A stretch of 64,000 nt of DNA, taken from positions 160,720-224,719 of the forward strand of contig JAIXQO010000009.1 in NCBI GenBank assembly GCA_027485695.1, in the 5' to 3' direction. Both the position numbers and the translations under genes were made by a program. Below are positions 33,363-42,101 of the stretch, one piece after another (position 1 is the stretch's first letter; every line of letters starts with the position of its first letter). This stretch comes from Pseudomonadota bacterium (GTDB lineage: Bacteria > Bdellovibrionota > UBA1018). The notes under the pieces were generated by a model. That model did no database searches. It had not been told where the DNA came from and saw only the letters and a program-made list of their open reading frames with translations.

Positions 33363-35552
33363 TCAATGCTTCTTGGGCAACCGGAGGACAAAAGTCGTGT
33401 GATGCCGACTGACATCCAATTCTAGTGTTCCGTGATGAGCCTTGGCGAACGCGCTTGCGATACTCAAACCCAGGCCGGTACCTCGCCCCACGTTTTTAGT
33501 CGTGAAAAAAGGCTGCAGGATCTTGTCCTGAATTTCACGAGGAATGCCGCGTCCACTATCGGATACGATGAATTCGACGAACACCCCGACATCACGCGTC
33601 TCCACGCGAACCCAACGTTCCGGCGTTCCTTCGACGGCGTCGAAGGCGTTACTCATCAGATTGAGCAAAATTTGCAAAAGCTGCGTTGGACGACACTCAA
33701 TGCGCTCTTCGCCCGCGCGGTCTACAATCTGCAAATCGATCGCATGGCTCGAAAACCGGGATTGACAGAGCGCAAGCATGTCCTCGATCAACGAACTGAC
33801 TGTCGCCTGATCAAACGGATCTTGAGTGCCATCGCGCGCGAAATTTCGTAGTCCGCGGACGATTTGCGCGATCCGATGCGCCGTTGATTCGATCGCATCC
33901 AAATGCTTACGAAGGAGCGCAATATCCAGCTCCGGCTTAGCAAGCAGGCGGCTGATGATCTGCGCTTTGCCAATGATGATCGTCAGAGGGTTATTGATCT
34001 CATGGGCAACTCCACCAGCCATCTCACCTAAACTCGACATTTTCGAAGTTTGAAGCAAACGCATTTCCTGCTGTCGCTGATCAGTGACGTCCCAATTGAC
34101 TCCGATGTGTTTGATTACTTGGCCGTTCTCGTCGTAAAACCCCTTACTCTCGGCTCGCACAATTCTAATTTCACCGTCGTCGCGACGAACCCGAAACTCA
34201 TCCTTGAAATCAGATTGAGTATCAAAGGCGTTTTGAAGCGATGCTTGCAGACGTTTCGCATCCTCCGGAACCAGCTGTTTCTCGAACGCTTGATACGCGC
34301 CGGTGAAATCTTCTTTTTTAATGCCAAAGATTTCGTAGTTGAAGTCATCCCAAACCAGGATGTCGTTCTTGATATCCCAATCCCAAATTCCGAGCTTCAT
34401 CGCCTTGATCACGACCTCAAGCCGCTGGCGGGAAACCTCGAATTGATCCTGAAGTTCTAAATGCTCTGTGATATCTGTTGAGATCCCGCAAACGGCGAGC
34501 ACCTCGCCTTGGGCACCAAAAAGCGGAAACTTCGAAGTAAGATAGGTGTGTTTTTTCCCGGCGACCTCGATTTGGTTTTCGAACTGAAACGATCGTTTCT
34601 CGCGAATCACCTGATGATCTTCATCATCGAACTCGCGCGAAATTTCTTCTGAGAAAAAATCTTTCTGATTTTTTCCGAGCATAGTCTCGGCGGGAATGCC
34701 TAGGACTTTTTCATACTCGCGGTTCACGAAGATGTACCGTCCATCGATGTCTTTGACGTAGATCACCGACGGCGAGCCGTTGAGTACGGTCTGCAGGAAC
34801 TCGCGATTATCATGGATCTCGCGCTCGAGCTTCTTGCGTTCGGTGATGTCACGGATCACGCCCACGAGAATGCGTTCGCCGTCACTTCGAATGGCCGGAG
34901 TTTTTTTCGTAAGAATCGTACGATTTTCGCCTCCACTTGGATCCGCGATCAGTTCCTCATATTCGTTCGCCGTTTGGAGGCGCATGATCTCGTTATCTTT
35001 TTGCCAGAATCCATCGGCCATTTCTGGTGAGAACACGTCGTAGTCGGATTTCCCGAGGTACTCTCCGTGTGAACGCCCCAATAACTCACTGAACGCTCGA
35101 TTTCCAAAAATCCAGCGATGCCCCTCGTCCTTGACGAAAATCGGATCCGGTATCGCATCCAAGATCGTTTGAATGAACTCGCGAGAATCGCCGGTATCCG
35201 AGAACATTCCACTGACGGCTGGGTTGACGACCGAAATGGAGCGCCCGACCAGGAGGAGTTCACCGTCCTCACGAATCAGCTGAAAAGGGACCCGAACCAC
35301 CCGCTGCGGATCCGCAACAATACGAAATGCGTCTTGAGCAACGGGCTCGGACTTCACGCGCTCGAGGAGGCGAAAAAAACTCTGGCAATCGTCGGCATGT
35401 AAGAGTTCCGAGAGCGACCGTCCCACCCAACTCGCAGTCTCGAGGCGCAGGAGGGTGTACCAGCTCTGATTGAGTGATTTGAAGTTTCCTTGGGAGTCTA
35501 AAACCGCCAGAAGTTCCGGCGCAAGATCCCAGTAACGCCCAAATGCCGACAT
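33363..35552 (-). CDS. Multi-PAS sensor histidine kinase
   Basis: 729 residues with no transmembrane segment, so cytosolic. Four PAS domains lie in series: ~8-115, ~125-245 (IPDPIFVKDEGHRWIFGNRA), ~250-370 (SPSVIYVKDIDGRYIFVNRE) and ~380-490 (LGIWDWDIKNDILVWDD), the middle ones followed by PAC motifs (GVIRDITERKKLE, GISTDITEHLEL). The HisKA phospho-acceptor is H517 in GGVAHEINNPL; the HATPase_c domain follows with the N box NLMSNAFDAV, SDSGRGIP and GRGTGLGLSI. No receiver domain and no adjacent response regulator, so the partner is encoded elsewhere. The ligand of the PAS array is not apparent. Confidence 0.93.
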   Translation of the reverse strand: MSAFGRYWDLAPELLAVLDSQGNFKSLNQSWYTLLRLETASWVGRSLSELLHADDCQSFFRLLERVKSEPVAQDAFRIVADPQRVVRVPFQLIREDGELLLVGRSISVVNPAVSGMFSDTGDSREFIQTILDAIPDPIFVKDEGHRWIFGNRAFSELLGRSHGEYLGKSDYDVFSPEMADGFWQKDNEIMRLQTANEYEELIADPSGGENRTILTKKTPAIRSDGERILVGVIRDITERKKLEREIHDNREFLQTVLNGSPSVIYVKDIDGRYIFVNREYEKVLGIPAETMLGKNQKDFFSEEISREFDDEDHQVIREKRSFQFENQIEVAGKKHTYLTSKFPLFGAQGEVLAVCGISTDITEHLELQDQFEVSRQRLEVVIKAMKLGIWDWDIKNDILVWDDFNYEIFGIKKEDFTGAYQAFEKQLVPEDAKRLQASLQNAFDTQSDFKDEFRVRRDDGEIRIVRAESKGFYDENGQVIKHIGVNWDVTDQRQQEMRLLQTSKMSSLGEMAGGVAHEINNPLTIIIGKAQIISRLLAKPELDIALLRKHLDAIESTAHRIAQIVRGLRNFARDGTQDPFDQATVSSLIEDMLALCQSRFSSHAIDLQIVDRAGEERIECRPTQLLQILLNLMSNAFDAVEGTPERWVRVETRDVGVFVEFIVSDSGRGIPREIQDKILQPFFTTKNVGRGTGLGLSIASAFAKAHHGTLELDVSRHHTTFVLRLPKKH

Positions 35553-35660
35553 TTCCGTCTCCTGACCGTCGTGCTTAAATTGCGGGAAATTCTATCTAAC
35601 TTGTTCAATTCAGGGAAATCCAGAGCTATTTCACGGTTCCCTGCGCCGTCGACGTGCCCA

Positions 35661-37070
35661 CTAGAGGACCTTGCCGGGATTCAACAGGCCCCGCGGGTCC
35701 AACGTTTGTTTGAGCTGCTTCATCAGCGCTATCTCTTCTGCAGTGCGCGTAAACGACAACCACGGCTTCTTGAGCAGTCCAATCCCGTGTTCGGCCGAAA
35801 TGCTGCCGTGATATTTTTTGACGAGCGGGAAGAGCGCCTCGTCGATGACCTTCACTCGTGCCAAGAAATCGTCTTTGGCGATGGAATCGGGCTTTTGAAT
35901 GTTCACATGCAAATTACCGTCGCCAATATGACCGAAAATAAAGAGCCCGAAATCCGGGTTCTCTTCGCGCACTCTCGGCTCCCATTCCGCAAGGAATGAA
36001 CGGAGCATCGAAATCGGAAGCGAGATATCATGCTTGTGTACTTGCGCCCGAGCCGACAGGCTTTCGGAAATTCCTTCGCGCAGTTTCCACAGATCCGTCG
36101 CCTCGCGCGGACTCTGCGCCTGCACGCCATCCACCACGATTCCCTCTTCGAAAATTCGAGTGAGCCAAGCTTCGGATTCTTCGGGTCGTGCGCCAGGCTC
36201 CGTCTCCAAAAGCACGTACTGCGCCGAACGCGCAGCGAATGGTGCCGCCAAACCCAAATGCGCGGTCACGGACTCCAAACACGCGTGACTGAGGCATTCA
36301 AATGCGCTGACCGTAAAAGGTCCTTGCCGCGCCTGAAGGAATAGTTCGTAGACGCGGTCCAAGCTCTCGAGGGCGAAAAAATAGACGTCATGTTTTACTG
36401 GGACTCTCGTGAGTTTCAAAACTGCCTCGGTGACGACACCCAAAATCCCTTCGCTGCCAATGAACCATTGACGAAGATCGATCCCGGATTGGTTTTTTTC
36501 GAGCGCGCCATTGAGTTCGAGGATTCTTCCATCCATCAAAACCACGGTGAGTCCCAGCACCCACTGCCGAGTGAGACCATAGCGAATCACTTTCACGCCA
36601 CCCGCGTTAGTGGAAATGTTGCCGCCTACTTGACTGGAACCTTTGGACGCGAAATCGATCGGCCAAGTCAGGCCAAACGGAAGAGCCGCTTGATGAACGG
36701 CCTCGGTCACCGCTCCTGCTTCTACGCGAACGGTCGATGATACTGGATCGATCTCACCGATTCGGTTCATTCGACTCAAGCTCAATACCACTTCGCCGCG
36801 CGCCGCGACCGCGCCACCTGATAGCCCCGTACGCCCCCCCGAAGGAACGACGGCGAATCCCTCATCATTGCAAAACCGGAGAATCTGACTGACCTCGCCC
36901 GTGGACTTCGGAAATGCGATGAGTGCCGGCGCCGGAACATAGACTTTTGTCCAGTCCTTGCCGTAGTGCTCGAGATCGGCGGCATCGGTCGCAACGGAGG
37001 TATCCGGCAACCCTTGTTTAAATCGTTCACGGAGAGATTCGACGGAAAGGGGATTGAGAGGAGCGCTCAT
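35661..37070 (-). CDS. FAD-linked D-2-hydroxyacid dehydrogenase (GlcD/D-lactate type)
   Basis: 469 residues. The N-terminal FAD_binding_4 domain spans ~40-220 (PKSTGEVSQILRFCNDEG, PSGGRTGLSGGAV, GSSQVGGNISTNAGG, IGSEGILGVVTEA). The C-terminal FAD-oxidase_C domain ends with the metal/substrate motif GHIGDGNLHVNIQ and the signature SISAEHGIGLLKK. These enzymes oxidise D-lactate, glycolate or D-2-hydroxyglutarate and pass electrons to quinone or a carrier. The sequence does not choose between these substrates. No signal peptide. A single gene on the minus strand, divergent from 37159. Confidence 0.9.
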   Translation of the reverse strand: MSAPLNPLSVESLRERFKQGLPDTSVATDAADLEHYGKDWTKVYVPAPALIAFPKSTGEVSQILRFCNDEGFAVVPSGGRTGLSGGAVAARGEVVLSLSRMNRIGEIDPVSSTVRVEAGAVTEAVHQAALPFGLTWPIDFASKGSSQVGGNISTNAGGVKVIRYGLTRQWVLGLTVVLMDGRILELNGALEKNQSGIDLRQWFIGSEGILGVVTEAVLKLTRVPVKHDVYFFALESLDRVYELFLQARQGPFTVSAFECLSHACLESVTAHLGLAAPFAARSAQYVLLETEPGARPEESEAWLTRIFEEGIVVDGVQAQSPREATDLWKLREGISESLSARAQVHKHDISLPISMLRSFLAEWEPRVREENPDFGLFIFGHIGDGNLHVNIQKPDSIAKDDFLARVKVIDEALFPLVKKYHGSISAEHGIGLLKKPWLSFTRTAEEIALMKQLKQTLDPRGLLNPGKVL

Positions 37071-37158
37071 AAGGTGACTCTGTTTTACTGAGAATGGTCA
37101 AAAAAGTCTTTAGATTCCTTCTATTTTTCAGAGGAGTTTGATATTTCTCTACCCATCC

Positions 37159-37557
37159 ATGAGCACCACTTCGCCTTCGCCCTATGAACGCTACCGACCG
37201 CTTCCCTCCCTACTCCTCACTCTTCACAAGAGCTTGATGGACCGCGCTTTTCACAAAAAAGAACGGGAACTCAAACGCGAACTCGCGCCGGGCGAAAAAC
37301 TCCAACTGCTGCTCGGCGGCGCCGACTATCAATGGTTACGTCCGCTCAGTCAGTTCATTTCTGAGATCGAAGAAGGCATCCAAGGCAAGAATCGCCTCGA
37401 GCCAGCCGCCCTCGAGCAACTGGTTGGTCGCGTCGAAGCAATGATCACCCGAGGCGAAGTCAAGGAAGCCTCGATCCGCGAACTCGGCATCAGCGATGCC
37501 GACTGGGCCACATTCAGTGCACCCCTAAAAACTTTTTTTGTCGGACTAGGAAACTAA
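37159..37557 (+). CDS. Small conserved hypothetical protein
   Basis: The annotated start is ATG 37159 (132 residues); a TTG at 37138 in frame is possible, but GAGGAG lies one base before it, too close for use, while the ATG lies 22 bases away. Thus no start is ideal. The protein is helical and charged (MDRAFHKKERELKRELAP), cytosolic, with no recognised domain. It stands six bases before the DinB-like gene and heads a plus-strand run that continues to 43331. Confidence 0.6.
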   Translation: MSTTSPSPYERYRPLPSLLLTLHKSLMDRAFHKKERELKRELAPGEKLQLLLGGADYQWLRPLSQFISEIEEGIQGKNRLEPAALEQLVGRVEAMITRGEVKEASIRELGISDADWATFSAPLKTFFVGLGN

Positions 37558-37562
37558 ATCCC

Positions 37563-38174
37563 ATGTCAACGAACGCTACTCCACCGAATCAGCCGCCAAA
37601 ACTTGCGCCCCCGGGCGCCGGCATTCCACTCCCAGCGCGCCTCATGCTTCGTTACGTAGTCCGCCCACTCGTTGTCAAACGAACCCCTTGGGAGGTTTCT
37701 CTCGCCCGATTCAATCGAATCCACGAGAAAATCAAACAAGAGTGGAGCAGCCTCGATGATGCCGCAATCACGACTCCCGCACTGATTCCGCCTCTGCGAG
37801 GACTCGAAGACAGTTCCCGCTATTGGTCGATTTCTCAAACCGCTCGACACCTGACCATCGTCGGGCAACTCATCGAAAATGCAGTCATCGAGCTCTCCCA
37901 CGGACGACCGATTGAAAAAATCGTTGGTACAGCCGATGTCAAACCCGAGTCCGAACGCAACGCCCGCGAATCCATCGACGAATACGTCCGTTTTGCAGAC
38001 GGCGTGATCGAGCGGATCGAGCGCTCGGTCGGCGACCGCGATAGCCCGCTCCTTCTTGAGCATCCTTGGTTCGGAAAACTCCGGGCGCGAGATTGGTTTT
38101 GGTTACTGGCCATCCACTCGAACATTCATTTACAGCAGATCCGAGAAATCAAAAAGGCGCTCACACTCAAATGA
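37563..38174 (+). CDS. DinB-like four-helix-bundle protein
   Basis: 203 residues. The region from ~55 on has a DinB_2/DUF1569-like pattern: a first helix, then WSISQTARHLTIVGQLIENA with a metal-ligand-type His, and the C-terminal HSNIHLQQIREIKKAL with two more. Members are metal-binding thiol-dependent transferases or hydrolases. The N-terminal ~35 residues are Pro-rich and disordered. Its stop overlaps the start of the ATP-grasp gene by four bases (ATGA). Confidence 0.72.
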   Translation: MSTNATPPNQPPKLAPPGAGIPLPARLMLRYVVRPLVVKRTPWEVSLARFNRIHEKIKQEWSSLDDAAITTPALIPPLRGLEDSSRYWSISQTARHLTIVGQLIENAVIELSHGRPIEKIVGTADVKPESERNARESIDEYVRFADGVIERIERSVGDRDSPLLLEHPWFGKLRARDWFWLLAIHSNIHLQQIREIKKALTLK

Positions 38175-39052
38175 AAACGATCGTCTTCATCACTTGCGCC
38201 CATCATCCGCAAGGGACTACGGACGATCGAGGCCTCGAGCCCTGGTTGAAGGCGCGAGGCGTGACGATGACTTGGGAGTCTTGGAATTCGCCTCATTTCA
38301 CCTGGCAAAAAGACCGCTTTTACTGCATTCGCTCCACTTGGGACTATTACGAACGAATCAACGAGTTTCGCGCCTGGCTCGATTCCGCGCCCAGCGACGT
38401 CACGCTCTTTAATTCGCGCGAGCTCGTAAAATGGAACCTCGACAAGGTCTACCTACGTCATCTTGCGCAGGCCGGTATACCCATCGTTCCTACGCAGTTC
38501 ATTTCAAATGTCGAGGCTGGGGCCCGAGTCGATTTAGCGGCCAATCAGGAGTGGTGCATGAAACCATCCATCTCGGCGAGCTCGGATCTCACCTATCGAT
38601 TCTTTGGCTCAGGTTATGCGAACCTGGCTCACGAGCGCGCGAAAATTCTGAGCCGGTCCCACCTGCTGGTGCAGCCTTTTTTGTCTTCGATCCTGACCGA
38701 TGGCGAAATTTCGCTCCTCTATTTTCGCTCAAACGGTGAAACGATTTTTAGTCATGCTTGCTTGAAACGTCCAAGAACCGGCGACTACCGCGTTCAAGGT
38801 AGTTTCGGCGGTAGCCTGGATTCCTTTGCGCCGTCTGAAAAGCTCAAGCAACTCTCCGAGGCTGCTCTCGCTCAAATCCCAGGCGGCGATTTCCTCTACG
38901 CGCGAGTGGACTGGGTCGATTACGCGACCGGCGCGCCTAAACTTGCCGAGATGGAACTCATCGAGCCTGATTTGTATTTTCGATCTTCTCCCGGCAGCCA
39001 TGAACGTTTCGCCGAGCACTTACTCACGCGTTTGAATTCTCATACGCGCTAA
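38171..39052 (+). CDS. ATP-grasp family protein (DcsG/RimK-like)
   Basis: 293 residues from ATG 38171; the frame is open upstream but that overlaps the DinB-like gene. ATP-grasp pattern: the N-terminal segment YCIRSTWDYYERINEFRAWL and KWNLDKVYLRHLAQAGIPIVPTQFI are characteristic of the group that includes D-cycloserine ligase DcsG. The ATP-binding lysine is expected in WCMKPSISASS, and the C-terminal Mg2+ site in YARVDWVDY and EMELIEPDLYF. It would join a carboxylate to an amine. Coupling to the DinB-like protein suggests a shared small-molecule or thiol pathway; the substrate is unknown. Confidence 0.82.
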   Translation: MKTIVFITCAHHPQGTTDDRGLEPWLKARGVTMTWESWNSPHFTWQKDRFYCIRSTWDYYERINEFRAWLDSAPSDVTLFNSRELVKWNLDKVYLRHLAQAGIPIVPTQFISNVEAGARVDLAANQEWCMKPSISASSDLTYRFFGSGYANLAHERAKILSRSHLLVQPFLSSILTDGEISLLYFRSNGETIFSHACLKRPRTGDYRVQGSFGGSLDSFAPSEKLKQLSEAALAQIPGGDFLYARVDWVDYATGAPKLAEMELIEPDLYFRSSPGSHERFAEHLLTRLNSHTR

Positions 39053-39101
39053 AACACGCTTTCCTCTCGTCCCACGTCCGCTTCTCGCATATGCTTTTCT
39101 T

Positions 39102-40985
39102 ATGAAGAGCTTGAGATTCTTGTTCGGCCATCGGTCTTTCTCGCCTCTGTTCTGGACCCAGTTTTTGGGAGCATTCAACGACAACTACTTCAAGAACGCG
39201 ATGATTCTGCTTCTGACTTTTCAAAACGCCGAAGCGTTCGGACTCTCGACCAAATCTCTGATCGCAGCCGCGAGCGGAATATTTATCCTCCCTTTTGTAC
39301 TCTTCTCGTCGGTCGCGGGCGCTCTTTCTGACAAATACCCCAAAGCGCGTGTCGGGCAATCGATCAAACTCGCCGAAGTCGCCATTATGATTCTAGCCGG
39401 CTACGCGTTTTCACATGCATCGGTGAATTTGCTTTTTGTCTGCCTGTTTATGCTGGGATTGCACTCGACGTTTTTTGGTCCCGTGAAATACAGCATCCTC
39501 CCCGAACTGGTGCGCGAGGAGGACCTCGTCGCTGGAAACGCGTACGTCGAACTCGGAACATTCCTGGCGATCTTGATTGGAACGGTCACGAGTGGCATCG
39601 CTATTTCGCATCCCAGTGGCACACCCCTCATCTTGGGAGGCTTGATTGCAGTCGCGGTCGGGGGCCTGCTCATGAGTTTTATGATTCCGGTTATACCGGG
39701 AGCACAACCCCATCTCAAAATCTCCTGGAACCCGATCTCGGACACCTGGCGAACCCTGAAGCTCGCCCTCCCTCAAAAAGCCGTCTTCAACTCCCTCTTG
39801 GGTATCTCTTGGTTCTGGTTCTTGGGGGGCGCGCTTCTCTCCATCTTGCCGGTGCTGACTGAATCCGTGATTCACGCGAATGCCGGCGTAGTGACGTATT
39901 TCTTGGGTCTGTTTACCATCGGAATCGCCATCGGCAGCGTTGCGGCAGAAAAACTCTCGCACGACCAAATCGAGATCGGACTCGTGCCGCTGGGTTCGTT
40001 CGGGATGACCGTATTTCTATTCGATTTGGCCTATGCGGTCTCGCGAGTTCCGGCGCACGACGCCTCCCTCCCACTCTTGACGCTTCGTGAGTTCTTAAAC
40101 ACTCCCGACGCCATGCGCATCAGCATCGCGCTCGCGGGAATCGCTGTATTCGGTGGCCTGTTCACCGTCCCACTCTACACGCTCATGCAGTCGAGATCGG
40201 ATCGAGCCATCCGCTCACGTGTCGTCGGCGCGAATAACGTATTAAACGCGGTTTATATGGTGGCCTCGGCCGGACTGCTCCTGGGCTTCTACGCACTCGA
40301 ATTCTCACTCGCGCGCATTTTCCTGATCTACGGCGCCTTGAATTTGATGGTCGCGTTTTACATCTACCGAGTCGTCCCCGAGTTCCTTTGGCGATTCATG
40401 ACGTTCGTACTATCGAGCCTGCTTTATCGACTAAAAGTCACTGGCCATGAAAACATCCCGCGCGAAGGCTCGGCGATTCTCGTTTCCAATCACGTGAGTT
40501 TCATCGACTGGTGCCTCGTCGGCGGCGCCGTTAAGCGCCCAGTCAGATTTGTGATGTACTACGTGTTCTTTCAAATCCCGGTACTGAAATATTTTTTCCG
40601 AGATTCAAAAACGATTCCCATCGCTGGCCCTCAAGAAGACGCCAAGATTTTTCACGCCGCGTTTCGTTCCATTTCTGAAGAGCTCAAAAAAGGCGAACTG
40701 ATCTGTATTTTTCCCGAAGGCGGCATCACGCACGATGGAAAACTCCAGTCCCTCAAGCGCGGTGTCGAGCATATGCTGAAATCCGACCCCGTGCCGGTCA
40801 TTCCGATGGCACTCAGCGGGCTCTGGGGCAGTTTTTTCAGTCGCTACGAAAAAGTCCTTTGGAAAAAACGGCCGCGCCGCCTCTGGTCCCGAGTTGAGCT
40901 TCGGATCGGAAAACCGATTCCCGCCCACGAAGCGACCTTGGAACGGATTCGCGAAGAGATTCAAAAGCTCAAAGTCCGCGATTAG
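39102..40985 (+). CDS. LplT-like lysophospholipid transporter fused to PlsC acyltransferase
   Basis: 627 residues. Residues 1 to ~430 are a 12-helix major-facilitator domain of the LplT type (TQFLGAFNDNYFKNA at the start, ALSDKYPKARVGQ). Residues ~445-625 are a 1-acylglycerol-phosphate acyltransferase domain with the motif VSNHVSFIDW (NHxxxxD) and FPEGGITHDG. In E. coli lplT is a separate gene beside aas, which fuses acyltransferase with acyl-ACP synthetase; here the synthetase domain is absent. The protein would flip lysophospholipids inward across the inner membrane and reacylate them. Part of a plus-strand run. Confidence 0.9.
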   Translation: MKSLRFLFGHRSFSPLFWTQFLGAFNDNYFKNAMILLLTFQNAEAFGLSTKSLIAAASGIFILPFVLFSSVAGALSDKYPKARVGQSIKLAEVAIMILAGYAFSHASVNLLFVCLFMLGLHSTFFGPVKYSILPELVREEDLVAGNAYVELGTFLAILIGTVTSGIAISHPSGTPLILGGLIAVAVGGLLMSFMIPVIPGAQPHLKISWNPISDTWRTLKLALPQKAVFNSLLGISWFWFLGGALLSILPVLTESVIHANAGVVTYFLGLFTIGIAIGSVAAEKLSHDQIEIGLVPLGSFGMTVFLFDLAYAVSRVPAHDASLPLLTLREFLNTPDAMRISIALAGIAVFGGLFTVPLYTLMQSRSDRAIRSRVVGANNVLNAVYMVASAGLLLGFYALEFSLARIFLIYGALNLMVAFYIYRVVPEFLWRFMTFVLSSLLYRLKVTGHENIPREGSAILVSNHVSFIDWCLVGGAVKRPVRFVMYYVFFQIPVLKYFFRDSKTIPIAGPQEDAKIFHAAFRSISEELKKGELICIFPEGGITHDGKLQSLKRGVEHMLKSDPVPVIPMALSGLWGSFFSRYEKVLWKKRPRRLWSRVELRIGKPIPAHEATLERIREEIQKLKVRD

Positions 40986-41082
40986 GAACCGTTGTTTTTT
41001 CAGCCTGATTGAGCCGCCGCATGGGCGCGTCAGATCAAAAGGCTTTCGCGAGATCATGTCCTCACGTAATCTCAGATTTAAG

Positions 41083-42066
41083 ATGAAAATCCGCCTATTC
41101 GTATTGTCGTGCCTTTTTGCCGTCTCGACCCACGCGTCCGATCGAGCGATCGCGGAGCGTCTCTTACAAGAGACCCAGGCGATGGATTTCGAACAGTCCC
41201 TGGCTCACGTCACCGCGGATATTGTGCAAGCACGCGCCCCCTATGCGGGCGGTTTCTTAGGCGAAGGCTCCCTGGACGTCCTCGATACCGATCCGCTCTA
41301 CCGAATGGATCGTTTCGACTGTACGACCTTTGTTGAAACCGTCATGGCGCTCGCCTCGACCCGAACGTTCGACTCGTTCATCAACCGCTTGAACCTCATT
41401 CGTTACCGAGCGGGACAAATTTCATTCGAAAATCGAAACCATTTCACTGAGATGGACTGGAACGCGAACAACTCACTCGAAGGTTTCATCCGCGAGGCCA
41501 CCGATCAAGCCTATGGCAGCACCGCCCCTCGCATGAACGGCGTGATCAATCGCGCCCGGTTCCTCGAAGTCAGTTTCCTAGGCGGAATTGATGGAAGTTT
41601 TGACCGCATGGCCGGCGAAACGGTTTCACGACACGGTCGCGCGAGCGGTACGAGACTCAATCGATTGCTCCAAGATCTGGTCCCGGTGCGCGGGAGCACC
41701 GAAGTCGACGTTGAGCGCGACTTCAACGTTTCCACGCCCTACCTGCCGATTCGAGAGTTTTGGATCGCTGGACGCCCCAACCAGACCCTCTTGAACCGAA
41801 TTCCTACGCCTGCAGTCGTGAATGTCATTCGGGACCGCTACATGATCCCCACCATCAATTCCCGAATGACCGTCTCTCACCAGATGATCCTACTTCGGAA
41901 ACCCGGCAATCCGACCCTCTACCTGAGGCAAGCTTCGTCGTCCGGATACGCGGGCGGTCCGCCACGCGTGATCGAACAGCCGTTCTTGGAATACTTCGAG
42001 CCCTACGCGTCCAGCACTCGAGTGGTGGGCGTGAATATTCAACAACTGACCTTGATCAAGGATTGA
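41083..42066 (+). CDS. Exported DUF1460 family protein (putative amidase-like)
   Basis: The ATG at 41083 gives a signal peptide (MKIRLFVLSCLFAVSTHAS); ATG 41056 adds nine residues and is the alternative. The frame further upstream overlaps the PlsC fusion. DUF1460 features: the Cys motif MDRFDCTTFVETVMALAST, IRYRAGQISFENRNHFTEMDW with a conserved His, and a late HQMILL. The family belongs to the NlpC/P60-like papain fold and acts on peptidoglycan peptides or related amides in the envelope. 327 residues, slightly long for the family. Confidence 0.82.
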   Translation: MKIRLFVLSCLFAVSTHASDRAIAERLLQETQAMDFEQSLAHVTADIVQARAPYAGGFLGEGSLDVLDTDPLYRMDRFDCTTFVETVMALASTRTFDSFINRLNLIRYRAGQISFENRNHFTEMDWNANNSLEGFIREATDQAYGSTAPRMNGVINRARFLEVSFLGGIDGSFDRMAGETVSRHGRASGTRLNRLLQDLVPVRGSTEVDVERDFNVSTPYLPIREFWIAGRPNQTLLNRIPTPAVVNVIRDRYMIPTINSRMTVSHQMILLRKPGNPTLYLRQASSSGYAGGPPRVIEQPFLEYFEPYASSTRVVGVNIQQLTLIKD

Positions 42067-42101
42067 CACTCGAATCTCCAGTTTCTTACTCTTATAGGTA
42101 G

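Noticed and set aside
38066..38170. Upstream extension of the ATP-grasp gene
   Set aside because: Overlaps the DinB-like gene by ~100 bases; the ATGA junction at 38171 is a typical coupled start.
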